DNA of 21,268 nt from the NCBI GenBank assembly GCA_028700795.1, contig JAQVRY010000019.1, forward strand, positions 1 through 21,268. Reading direction: 5' to 3'. The notes under the pieces are model-generated. The model was not told where the DNA came from. It was given only the letters and a program-made list of their open reading frames with translations, and did no database searches. The position numbers were made by a program, and so were the translations under genes. Positions 1-7,710 of the stretch are shown in pieces (the first letter of the stretch is position 1; every line of letters starts with the position of its first letter). The DNA comes from Tissierellia bacterium (lineage in GTDB: Bacteria > Bacillota > Clostridia > Tissierellales > Sedimentibacteraceae).

Positions 1-126
1 AAGAAAATTATCATCTATTTTTTTGTATTGAAAAATAACGCTTTCAATTTGATCTGTAAGGTTTTTCTTAGTCTTGGTAAGTCCTTCCTTTAATTTGGCA
101 AAAAAGCCTCTTTTATCATTGTTCAT
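1..126 (-). CDS. ftsY: FtsY signal recognition particle receptor, N-terminal fragment
   Basis: Only the first 42 codons are present; the gene runs off the left edge. The start is ATG at 124-126 with a GGAGGA ribosome site at 131-136. The fragment begins MNNDKRGFFAKLKEGLTKTK and continues to a KKIDDNFL segment. This matches the usual opening of the NG domain of short Firmicutes FtsY proteins, which lack the long acidic A domain. FtsY is the GTPase receptor that docks the SRP-ribosome complex at the membrane. It starts 47 bases after smc on the same strand, the standard smc-ftsY pairing, and is probably the last gene of the plsX operon. The GTPase motifs lie outside the window, so the call rests on the N-terminus and the neighbour. 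Confidence 0.85.
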   Translation of the reverse strand, partial: MNNDKRGFFAKLKEGLTKTKKNLTDQIESVIFQYKKIDDNFL

Positions 127-173
127 TATTTCCTCCGTAATTCATACCGCTCGCGCTCCTCTGAGAAATGGGG

Positions 174-3100
174 TTAGGGCATCTCTGACAGCTTTAGTGA
201 TACTAATTTTGTAATTCCCTTTTCTTCCATTGTTGCTCCGTATAAAGTGTCAGCATACTCCATTGTTCCTTTTCTGTGAGTTATTATAATAAATTGTGTT
301 TCTTTTGAAAATTCTTTTAAATACTGCGAAAATCTAAAAATATTCAAATCATCAAGCGAGGATTCGATTTCATCTAATACGCAAAACGGCGTTGGTTTGG
401 TTTTTAATATTGAAAACAAAAGAGCAATTGCAGTAAGCGCCTTTTCTCCGCCGGAAAGCAATGATATCTTGCTTAATTTTTTACCCGGTGGCTGTACCGT
501 GATTTCTATGTTGCTGTTTAAAGCATCTTCCTCGTTTTCTAAATAAATTTCTCCGTTGCCTCCGTTGAAAAGCTTCTTGAATACTTCGCCGAATTTTGCA
601 CTTATATTATGAAATTCTTCAACAAATCTTTCTTTCATTTGAATTTCAAGCTCTTTTATTACTTCATTCAGCTGTTCAATGGCATCTGTCAAGTCCTTCT
701 GTTGTTTTGTTAAGAAATCATACCTTTCTTTAACTTCTTTGTATTCTTCTATGGAGTCTAAATTAATATTCCCCAATTCTTTAATTGCTCTTTTGCATGA
801 GTTTACTTCGCTGTAAAGTTTTGTTTGACTTATGCTGTCATCCTTAAATTTCAGTGCCATTGCATAGTTTATTTCATAGTCTTCCCATAGTTTTGCAGAA
901 ATATCTTCTATTTTTGAACTTTCTCTTTCGATTTTAACGTTCATCTTCATTTCTTCATCAAGTATGTCAGTTATTAGTTTATTTGATTCATTGATTTTAT
1001 TTTGGTAATCATAAATTTCATTCTGATAAGTTTTAAGAGTTTCTTTTTCCTTTATATAGCTTTCATTTAATGCTTTTATTTCTTCTTTTAAAGTTTCAGC
1101 GTTTTCTGTATTTTCAGCGATTATATCCTGTGCTGCTTTAATTTCTTGGTCAATATTAGATAAACTTTCTTCTTTATATTTTTTGGAATTTTCATTTCTT
1201 TCAATTTCCATATTAATACTATTTAGCTTTTCTTCTATAAGCTTGATATCTTGAGTAATCTTCGATACCTGATCTCTTTGCTTTAAAATTGTATTGTTGT
1301 ATTCATCAAATTTCAACTTATTTGAATTATTCAGCAATACAGTTTCTTCAATGCTTTTTTCTTTTTCCTCAACTAATAATTTCAGTTTTTCTGTTTCATC
1401 ATTCAGAGTACTTAAATCATTTTCATATTTCTGCTTTTCTTGTTGTATAAAATGAATTTCTTCATTGTATTTGTTAATGGCTGCAGTTGTTTTTTCATTT
1501 TGTTCTGACAGCATTTTTATCTTTGAATTATTCATTTCATAATAATTGCTTTTTTCATTAATAATAATCTTAATTTCTTCTGTTAAATTGTTATATTCTT
1601 TTATTTTTAAATTCAAAATATTTAATGAATTATTTTTTCCTTTTAATTCTTTTGATAATTTATCAAAATGAACTTTTAATTCGTCAATTTCTCTTTTCCT
1701 TCCCAAGAGAGCTTGATTTGTGCTTATATGCCCGCCTGTAACAGAGCCGCCTGCATTTATTACATCTCCTTGAAGTGTTACGATTTTAACTGTATTACCT
1801 AATTTCTTGGATATTTTAAAACCGTTGTTTAGGTTATCTACAATTATTATTCTTCCAAGTAAATTCTTAATGACAATTTCGTATTTTGGGTTTGTTTGAA
1901 TTAAATTGTCTGCTGTGTCAATAACGCATTTTTCCTTGAGAACTTCTCTTTCGGAGTTATTTAAGCTTCTCTCCGTAAGCATATTAATAGGAAGAAAAGT
2001 AACTCTCCCGATTTTATTTTTCTTTAAATATCCGATTATTTCTTCGGCTTCTTTGTTAGTGCTTACGATTATATTTTGTATTGCAGAGCCTAATGCTATT
2101 TCAACAGCCGTTTCATACTTTTTTTCTGTCTTTATTACATCAGCTACCGTACCCAATATGTTATTTAATACAGGCTCCTTGTCCTTATTGTTCATAACAG
2201 TCTTTATACTTTTATAGTAGCCGTCATAATATGCTTCCATATTTGAAAGAATATTTATTTTTGATTTTGTGCTGCTATACTCTTCATTTAACTTGGAAAT
2301 TTGTAAACTTATTTCTTCCTTATTTTTTTCTTCATTGTTTAATTCTTCCGACGTACTTTTCAGTTCTGCTCTCTTTTGAGTCAATAGTTCATTTGTAATC
2401 CTTTGTTCTTCGCGGAGATTGTCAATTAGTTCTGTTTTCTTTTGTCTTTCTTCTTCTTCGGAACTTACTTCTTGAGCTAAGTGCTTAATTCTGTCTCCGC
2501 TGTTTATTATTAATGATTCAATTGTGTTTTTATTTGAATTGTTTTTGTTGATATCTTTGTGAAGTTCAAACAACTCATTTTTTTGCTGCTCAATCAACTG
2601 TACAATTTCATCAATTTCTTTTTTATATTCTTTTATATCTGAGTTTAATGATTCAAACATTTCAGTATCTGTCTTGTATATTTCTTCATATGAAACTTTT
2701 TCCCGGACTAAAATGTTAATATTTTCATTTAATTCAAGATTTCTTTTTTCAAGGTCTGCAATTTCATTTTTTACACTCTCTATATTTGAGCTGTATAACA
2801 ATTTTTTTTCTTTGTGAACTTGGCTTAAGCTGTTATAGCTTTCCAATTCTTTATTCTTTGAATCTTTTAGCTCTTCAGTTTCATTAATTTTATTTTGCAG
2901 CTCATTTATTTTCTCTTTTTGAGATTCAATTATTTCAGCATAGTTGTCTCTTCGTTTTTGTAACCTAATCTTTTCTTCCAATGATATTTCTCTTTGGTTT
3001 TTTAGAGCTTTAAGCTGCCCACTTCGTTTTTCGTATTCATGAGATAAATAATTAAGCTCGTACTTTTTTAAACTATCTCTTATTTCAATAAATTTTTGTG

Positions 3101-3734
3101 CCCGTATGCTTTGCTCATAAAGAGGTTCAATACGCTCTTTAAGCTCAAATATAATATCTTCTGCTCTTTCTAAATTATTCTTTGTTTTTTCAAGTTTTCT
3201 TTCAGATTCCTCTTTTCTCACCTTGAATTTTACTATTCCTGAAGCTTCCTCAAAAACTTGTCTTCTAACATCAGAATTAGGGCTTAAAATATCTTCCACC
3301 CTGCCTTGTCCAATAAAAGAATAACCTTCTCTTCCTATCCCGGTATCCATAAAAAGCTCTTTAATGTCTTTAAGTCTGCATTGCTGTTTGTTTATATAAT
3401 ATTCGCTTTCTCCTGTCTTGTACAGTTTCCTACTTATGCTTACTTCCTTGTATTCAAGAGGTATTGCACCTGATTCATTGTCAAAAATTAGCCTTACCTC
3501 AGCATAACCTAAGGGCAGTCTCTTTGCTGTTCCGGCAAAAATTACATCATCCATTTTGCCTCCTCTTAGAGATTTTGCACTTTGCTCTCCCAAAACCCAC
3601 TTAATGGCATCGGATATGTTGCTTTTCCCGCTCCCGTTTGGTCCTACAATGGCGGTAATTCCTTTTTCGACTTCTATTTCTGTTTTTTCAGCAAAGGATT
3701 TAAATCCGTTTACATACATTTTTTTTAAATACAT
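174..3734 (-). CDS. smc: Chromosome segregation protein SMC
   Basis: This 1186-residue protein has the full SMC layout and the usual length for the family. A Walker A motif GPNGSGKS lies at residues 31-38, a Q-loop segment (GQGRVEDIL) near 145, and two long Glu/Lys-rich coiled coils flank a hinge at roughly 500-680 with GGSVTGG at 662-668. The C-terminal head has the ABC signature LSGGEKA from 1093 and Walker B ending in D1121-E1122. The Walker B region reads DEIESSLDD, where DEVDAALDD is more common; the catalytic glutamate is kept. SMC dimers work with ScpA and ScpB to condense and separate chromosomes using ATP; those partners are not in the window. The start ATG at 3734 follows a GGGGG ribosome site and overlaps the end of the upstream radical SAM gene by 10 bases, suggesting translational coupling. 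Confidence 0.97.
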   Translation of the reverse strand: MYLKKMYVNGFKSFAEKTEIEVEKGITAIVGPNGSGKSNISDAIKWVLGEQSAKSLRGGKMDDVIFAGTAKRLPLGYAEVRLIFDNESGAIPLEYKEVSISRKLYKTGESEYYINKQQCRLKDIKELFMDTGIGREGYSFIGQGRVEDILSPNSDVRRQVFEEASGIVKFKVRKEESERKLEKTKNNLERAEDIIFELKERIEPLYEQSIRAQKFIEIRDSLKKYELNYLSHEYEKRSGQLKALKNQREISLEEKIRLQKRRDNYAEIIESQKEKINELQNKINETEELKDSKNKELESYNSLSQVHKEKKLLYSSNIESVKNEIADLEKRNLELNENINILVREKVSYEEIYKTDTEMFESLNSDIKEYKKEIDEIVQLIEQQKNELFELHKDINKNNSNKNTIESLIINSGDRIKHLAQEVSSEEEERQKKTELIDNLREEQRITNELLTQKRAELKSTSEELNNEEKNKEEISLQISKLNEEYSSTKSKINILSNMEAYYDGYYKSIKTVMNNKDKEPVLNNILGTVADVIKTEKKYETAVEIALGSAIQNIIVSTNKEAEEIIGYLKKNKIGRVTFLPINMLTERSLNNSEREVLKEKCVIDTADNLIQTNPKYEIVIKNLLGRIIIVDNLNNGFKISKKLGNTVKIVTLQGDVINAGGSVTGGHISTNQALLGRKREIDELKVHFDKLSKELKGKNNSLNILNLKIKEYNNLTEEIKIIINEKSNYYEMNNSKIKMLSEQNEKTTAAINKYNEEIHFIQQEKQKYENDLSTLNDETEKLKLLVEEKEKSIEETVLLNNSNKLKFDEYNNTILKQRDQVSKITQDIKLIEEKLNSINMEIERNENSKKYKEESLSNIDQEIKAAQDIIAENTENAETLKEEIKALNESYIKEKETLKTYQNEIYDYQNKINESNKLITDILDEEMKMNVKIERESSKIEDISAKLWEDYEINYAMALKFKDDSISQTKLYSEVNSCKRAIKELGNINLDSIEEYKEVKERYDFLTKQQKDLTDAIEQLNEVIKELEIQMKERFVEEFHNISAKFGEVFKKLFNGGNGEIYLENEEDALNSNIEITVQPPGKKLSKISLLSGGEKALTAIALLFSILKTKPTPFCVLDEIESSLDDLNIFRFSQYLKEFSKETQFIIITHRKGTMEYADTLYGATMEEKGITKLVSLKLSEMP

Positions 3735-4822
3735 AAATCCCCCTGTTGCATATTCAGATAATTTTGAAATATTTCTGACTTATTAAAGCTGCATAATCTA
3801 TTGTTTTTATGATATATTTCAATTATATCATCTTTTTTCTTTTTAAAGGATATTTGTTTTATTGAAAACTTTTCTTTCAATTTATTGATATTGGACTTCT
3901 TTTGGCCGGCAAGATTGCTTATGAGATTGTCAGGTGCATGAATTACAATGCTTCCCTGAAGCTCTTTTATATTCAATTTGTTTAACTTTGACATCAATGC
4001 ATAATAGTAAATTCTTTCTTCTACCAATTGCCTTAATGCGGGATGAAAGGGTCCTGCTTTAACATCTTCATCTTCGTTAATGGAATCTGTATTTTGAAGT
4101 CCTATCCTTATAACATTTATATCGTTAACCCTGTATAAGCTGTAGATATATGCTGATATTTCTATTGCCTCATCTAAAGAAAGAGGTTTATAGGAGCCCT
4201 TTTCATACATTTCAAAAAGCTCTGTATCCTTTATTATTAGTGTGGGATAAATTCTCACAATGTCCGGTTTCATTTCGATGGACTCAATACATGTTTTAAT
4301 GTCCTTCTCCCTGCTGCTTCCCGGAAGCCCCGGCATTATCTGGTGACCTAAAATAAATCCATGCTCCTTTATAAGGCGGCTTGCCTCTATGGACTGTTTT
4401 TTATTGTGCCCTCGGTTTGAAATCTTCAAAACCTCATCATCGAGACTTTGAATTCCTAACTCAATTATATCCATTCCATACTTTTTTTGCAGCTGCAGTA
4501 TTTCGTCATTTATCGCATCCGGTCTTGTGGAGCATCTTATGCTGTTGACAATTCCTAAGTCTTTGTAGTGTTTGGCAGCTCTTAATAATTCTTCCTGAAT
4601 TTCATTATCGATTGCCGTAAACGAGCCGCCGAAAAATGCAATTTCAGTATGAGTATTCTCATCAATTGTTGCTATATACTTTTCAACAATATTATGTACA
4701 TATTCTCCATCAACAGCAAAATTTTTCTGTCCTGTAATTCTTCTTTGGTTGCAAAATACACAGTTATTGGGACAACCTACATGAGGGACAAAAATAGGAA
4801 TAATTTTCATTTTCTTATTCAT
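3725..4822 (-). CDS. Elp3-like radical SAM protein lacking a GNAT domain
   Basis: This 365-residue protein has a radical SAM cysteine triad CX3CX2C at C17, C21 and C24 within GCPNNCVFCNQ, then a glycine-rich SAM-binding segment (FFGGSFT) and a downstream LGIQSLDD strand. The sequence resembles the radical SAM half of Elp3/COG1243. The protein ends near residue 365 without the acetyltransferase (GNAT) domain that full-length Elp3 of about 550 residues carries. Bacterial genes of this type often sit between rnc and smc in Clostridia, as here; substrate and reaction are not established to my knowledge. The start ATG at 4822 overlaps the 3' end of rnc by 8 bases and has an AAGAAGG purine tract upstream. 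A tRNA- or translation-related role is inference from homology and context. Confidence 0.82.
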   Translation of the reverse strand: MNKKMKIIPIFVPHVGCPNNCVFCNQRRITGQKNFAVDGEYVHNIVEKYIATIDENTHTEIAFFGGSFTAIDNEIQEELLRAAKHYKDLGIVNSIRCSTRPDAINDEILQLQKKYGMDIIELGIQSLDDEVLKISNRGHNKKQSIEASRLIKEHGFILGHQIMPGLPGSSREKDIKTCIESIEMKPDIVRIYPTLIIKDTELFEMYEKGSYKPLSLDEAIEISAYIYSLYRVNDINVIRIGLQNTDSINEDEDVKAGPFHPALRQLVEERIYYYALMSKLNKLNIKELQGSIVIHAPDNLISNLAGQKKSNINKLKEKFSIKQISFKKKKDDIIEIYHKNNRLCSFNKSEIFQNYLNMQQGDLCI

Positions 4823-5522
4823 TTAACCGGCCTTCTTGAATAAGTGCATCCTTGGCGGCATCTTGTTCAGCTATTTTCTTATTTTTACCGATGCCTTTTC
4901 CTACCACTTTCTTGTTAACCACCACATTTACATGAAATGTCTTCTCGTGGTCAGGTCCTTCTTCTTTTACAACTACATATCTTATTTTGCATGATTGGCT
5001 TTTGCTTTGATAGTATTCCTGAAGATAGGATTTAAAATCCGTTACTACTTTTCCTTTAACAGCAAGCTTAATATACTTAGTTAAATTATCCAATACGAAC
5101 TTTTCAGCCTGTTTGTATCCTCCGTCTAAGTATATGGCAGCTATAACAGCTTCAACAGCATCTGCCAATATAGATTTTCTTTCTCTTCCACCTGAAGCTT
5201 CTTCGCCCTTTCCTAAAAGCAAATACTTTCCTAAATTTAAGTTTTCTGCCACCAAGCTTAATGTATCCTCACAAACAACCTGAGCCCTTAATTTCGTCAA
5301 GTCTCCTTCAGGATAATCAGGAAATTCATCAAAAATATATCGGCTTACGGAAATGCTTAAGACTGCATCCCCCAAAAATTCAAGTCTTTCATTATTTACT
5401 TTGTTATATGCCTTATCCTCATTTGAATAAGAACTGTGAGTCAAGGACTTTTCCAATATTTCAATATTATTGAATATGTAATTTATTATTTTTTCAAATT
5501 CATATACTGTATCTGTAATCAA
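4815..5522 (-). CDS. rnc: Ribonuclease III
   Basis: This 235-residue endonuclease cleaves double-stranded RNA and matures rRNA precursors and other transcripts. The signature ERLEFLGDAVL is at residues 45-55. Metal-binding residues equivalent to those of E. coli RNase III are E45, E48, D52, D121 and E124. A double-stranded RNA binding domain covers about 160-232, ending in a GKNKKIAEQDAAKDAL helix. The start codon is TTG at 5520-5522; it is supported by a GGAGG site five bases upstream and there is no better in-frame start. The gene lies 76 bases downstream of acpP, with a stable hairpin in the gap, and overlaps the following radical SAM gene. Confidence 0.96.
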   Translation of the reverse strand: MITDTVYEFEKIINYIFNNIEILEKSLTHSSYSNEDKAYNKVNNERLEFLGDAVLSISVSRYIFDEFPDYPEGDLTKLRAQVVCEDTLSLVAENLNLGKYLLLGKGEEASGGRERKSILADAVEAVIAAIYLDGGYKQAEKFVLDNLTKYIKLAVKGKVVTDFKSYLQEYYQSKSQSCKIRYVVVKEEGPDHEKTFHVNVVVNKKVVGKGIGKNKKIAEQDAAKDALIQEGRLNE

Positions 5523-5569
5523 TTTTTCCTCCAGTTATCCTGACTTAAGAGGTATTTCCCCATACTATT

Positions 5570-5593
5570 TTAAGGACGCATTGCTGCGTCCCC
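5570..5593 (-). other. Stable GCAA-loop hairpin in the acpP-rnc gap
   Basis: On the minus strand the RNA would form a perfect 7-bp stem, GGACGCA / TGCGTCC, closed by a GCAA (GNRA-type) tetraloop. Two G-U pairs can extend it. It is followed by TTAAAAT rather than a run of T, so it is a poor intrinsic terminator, and rnc downstream has no obvious promoter. It may be an RNA-processing or stability element in the operon transcript. Confidence 0.6.
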
Positions 5594-5598
5594 CTTCA

Positions 5599-5826
5599 TT
5601 AATTATTTATATCTTCCAAGTATTTTACAATATCTCCTACTGTTTCTATTTTTTCAATACTTTCATCATCAACTTCAATGTCAAATTCATCTTCAATTGC
5701 CATAACCAATTCAAAGAGTGTTATCGAATCAGCCTCTAAATCGTCTGCAAAGGATGTTTCCATTGAAATGTCTTCGGGGTCAACCCCAACCTTCTCTGCC
5801 ACTAATTCCTTAATCCTTTCAAACAC
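5599..5826 (-). CDS. acpP: Acyl carrier protein
   Basis: This small acidic four-helix carrier protein holds growing fatty acyl chains on a phosphopantetheine arm. I place the start at GTG 5824-5826 (75 residues, reading MFERIKELV). The ribosome site AGGAGG at 5835-5840 then sits eight bases upstream, whereas a longer reading from GTG at 5835 would overlap that site. The attachment serine is S34 in LEADSITLFELV. The motif reads DSI, where almost all family members read DSL; the substitution is conservative. The gene follows plsX by five bases. In many Firmicutes fabD and fabG lie between these two genes, but here they do not. Confidence 0.95.
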   Translation of the reverse strand: MFERIKELVAEKVGVDPEDISMETSFADDLEADSITLFELVMAIEDEFDIEVDDESIEKIETVGDIVKYLEDINN

Positions 5827-5831
5827 AACAT

Positions 5832-6830
5832 TCACCTCCTCATTATGCTTTGCTCTATTAATTCATTTACATTGCTTTCACCGCAAATTTTTGCCTGACG
5901 AATGGCATTTTTAATTGCTTTTGCATCAGAACTGCCGTGTGCTTTTATTACCGGAGCCTTAACTCCCAATAGCGGAGCTCCGCCATGCTCTGAATAATCA
6001 AATTTACTTTTGAAGTTTTTAAGTGCCGGCTTAATTAATATACCGCCTATTTTAGACCTCATGCTTGACATAATTTCTTCTTTCAAGCCGTTCATGAGTT
6101 CTTGCACCGTACCCTCCATAGTTTTCAATATCATATTTCCCGTAAAACCGTCACATACTACTATATCCGCTTCTCCCTTAAGTATGTCTCTTGCTTCAAT
6201 ATTGCCTGTAAAATTAAGGTTCAGATTTGAATTCTTAAGCAATTCGTATGTTTCAACAGTTAGTTTGTTTCCCTTGGATTTTTCCGTTCCTATATTTGCT
6301 AAGGCAATCCTTGGGGAGCTGATATTCATAACTCTTTTCAAGTAAATATCTCCCATAATTGCAAAGTCATATAAGAACTCCGGTTTTGAATCCACATTTG
6401 CACCGGAATCTATCAATAAGCAAAATCCGCCCGATATATTAGGTATCAATGAGCCTATCGCAGGTCTTTCAATTCCTTTAATTCTTCCTATTAAAAGGGT
6501 TCCGCCGCTTAATAATGCTCCTGTGCTGCCTGCTGATACTATTGCGTCAGCTTTTCCTTCCTTTACTGCATATAAAGCTTTAACCATCGAAGATTCTTTC
6601 TTGCGCCTTATTGCCAAAACAGGTTTGTCGTCATTTGATATTATATCCTCTGCATTAATAATTTCAATACTATTGAAGTTTGATGTGTTTTTTTCTAATA
6701 TTCTTTTAATTTCAATTTCTTTTCCGGAAAGGATTATGCTTAGATTATATTCATCTCTGGCCTGTATACTTCCTATTATAATTGCCTCAGGTGCATTGTC
6801 TCCACCCATGGCATCAATTGCAATTTTCAT
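5832..6830 (-). CDS. plsX: Phosphate acyltransferase PlsX
   Basis: PlsX converts acyl-ACP and phosphate into acyl-phosphate, the donor for the first step of phospholipid synthesis. The protein has 332 residues from ATG 6828-6830, preceded by an AGAGGTG ribosome site at 6834-6840. A reading that starts 15 bases earlier has no such site. The N-terminus MKIAIDAMGGDNAP is the family hallmark, and SAGSTGALL, DSGANVDS and a VCDGFTGNM segment follow as expected. It is the first gene of the housekeeping operon, with its own promoter just upstream and a terminator separating it from rpmF. Placement directly before acpP fits its use of acyl-ACP. Confidence 0.96.
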   Translation of the reverse strand: MKIAIDAMGGDNAPEAIIIGSIQARDEYNLSIILSGKEIEIKRILEKNTSNFNSIEIINAEDIISNDDKPVLAIRRKKESSMVKALYAVKEGKADAIVSAGSTGALLSGGTLLIGRIKGIERPAIGSLIPNISGGFCLLIDSGANVDSKPEFLYDFAIMGDIYLKRVMNISSPRIALANIGTEKSKGNKLTVETYELLKNSNLNLNFTGNIEARDILKGEADIVVCDGFTGNMILKTMEGTVQELMNGLKEEIMSSMRSKIGGILIKPALKNFKSKFDYSEHGGAPLLGVKAPVIKAHGSSDAKAIKNAIRQAKICGESNVNELIEQSIMRR

Positions 6831-6846
6831 ATTCACCTCTATCATA

Positions 6847-6887
6847 TATACTTATATCAGTATATAGCAGTAATATTTGTTTTGCAA
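6847..6887 (-). promoter_or_regulatory. plsX promoter with overlapping palindrome
   Basis: On the minus strand a -35 TTGCAA (6882-6887) and a -10 TATACT (6859-6864) are 17 bases apart. The near-palindrome TATACTGATATAAGTATA (6847-6864; 16 of 18 positions symmetric) starts at the -10 and runs past the likely transcription start, where a repressor would block initiation. It does not look like the FapR operator known to me. AT-rich palindromes can arise by chance. Confidence 0.6.
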
Positions 6888-6888
6888 T

Positions 6889-6917
6889 AAAAAAATAGTG
6901 CAAAGCACTACTTTTTT
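6889..6917 (-). terminator. Terminator after rpmF
   Basis: Stem TAGTGC / GCACTA (6896-6901 and 6905-6910) with a three-base loop is followed on the minus strand by seven T residues. It lies 31 bases past the rpmF stop and just before the plsX promoter, separating the two transcription units. A run of six T on the other side means it could also work on the plus strand. Confidence 0.8.
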
Positions 6918-6947
6918 AGCCTTAACCAAGGTTTTTAGAGTCTTTTT

Positions 6948-7127
6948 CTATTCTACAGCTACCACTTCTTTACCGTCATAGTATCCGCATGCTGCGCATA
7001 CTCTGTGAGGTAGCTTTGGTTCATGACATTGTGGGCATTCCACAGTATTAGGAACAGTTAATTTCGCATTAGCTGCTCTTCTTGAATCTCTTTTGGCTTT
7101 GGAAGTTTTTCTCTTAGGTACTGCCAT
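6948..7127 (-). CDS. rpmF: 50S ribosomal protein L32
   Basis: This 59-residue basic protein opens MAVPKRKTSKAKRDSRRA, the standard L32 N-terminus. It carries a zinc-ribbon pair CPQC (31-34) and CAAC (44-47), so it is the zinc-binding form of L32. It starts at ATG 7125-7127 with a full AAGGAGGTG ribosome site at 7133-7141 that overlaps the stop codon of yceD. The pairing yceD-rpmF is conserved across bacteria. A terminator follows the gene. Confidence 0.97.
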   Translation of the reverse strand: MAVPKRKTSKAKRDSRRAANAKLTVPNTVECPQCHEPKLPHRVCAACGYYDGKEVVAVE

Positions 7128-7139
7128 TTTTACACCTCC

Positions 7140-7634
7140 TTATTTCAACAGGTCTTTCAACTTATCAAATCGTGGGTCTGTTAAGCTGTTTTCACATTGA
7201 CATTTTTCATTGTTTAAGTTTGCTCCGCAATCGGGGCATATGCCTTTACAGTCTTTATCGCACAAAGATTTCATAGGAAAGGATAAATAAATCAATTGTT
7301 TGATTGTATCATCCATTTTTATATTTCCATCTTTTATAACCATTTGAACTTCATCAGATTCCATATCCTCTTTCTGTACAACTGCTGCTTGGAATTTGGT
7401 TTCAATTTTATTGTCAAACTCCTGTAAACATCTTGCACACTCATCGGTGAGAGTATATCCTATTTTGCCTGAGAATATTACACTGTCATCAGTTTTGAAA
7501 ATTTCGCCGATTAATGAAATATTTTTATCAATACATGTTTCTTCTAAAAATTTTTCATCATTTATTGCAAAATTCTCGTTTACTATCAAAGACACATTAT
7601 CAGATGATAAAAACTTGTTTATTTTAAGCAACAT
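7140..7634 (-). CDS. yceD: YceD/DUF177 family protein
   Basis: This 164-residue protein belongs to the YceD/DUF177 family, almost always encoded just before rpmF. In E. coli and plants the family has been linked to 23S rRNA and large-subunit accumulation. The C-terminus has a cysteine cluster CDKDCKGICPDCGANLN followed by CQC, typical of Firmicutes members and probably metal binding. A further C-x2-C (CARC) lies mid-protein. The start ATG 7632-7634 is preceded by AAGGG at good spacing; a GTG nine bases earlier would overlap that site. It forms a two-gene unit with rpmF under a consensus promoter. Confidence 0.92.
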   Translation of the reverse strand: MLLKINKFLSSDNVSLIVNENFAINDEKFLEETCIDKNISLIGEIFKTDDSVIFSGKIGYTLTDECARCLQEFDNKIETKFQAAVVQKEDMESDEVQMVIKDGNIKMDDTIKQLIYLSFPMKSLCDKDCKGICPDCGANLNNEKCQCENSLTDPRFDKLKDLLK

Positions 7635-7664
7635 AAATACCACCCTTTTTAATTCGCAGAGTTA

Positions 7665-7693
7665 ATTATATGAGAAAAGAAAATATTTGTCAA
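7665..7693 (-). promoter_or_regulatory. Consensus sigma-A promoter of yceD-rpmF
   Basis: On the minus strand a perfect -35 TTGACA (7688-7693) and a perfect -10 TATAAT (7665-7670) are 17 bases apart. It lies between the ackA stop and yceD. No competing hairpin or operator is evident, which suggests strong constitutive transcription, as expected for a ribosomal protein gene. Confidence 0.9.
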
Positions 7694-7710
7694 GGTTATA
7701 TTTTTGTGTA

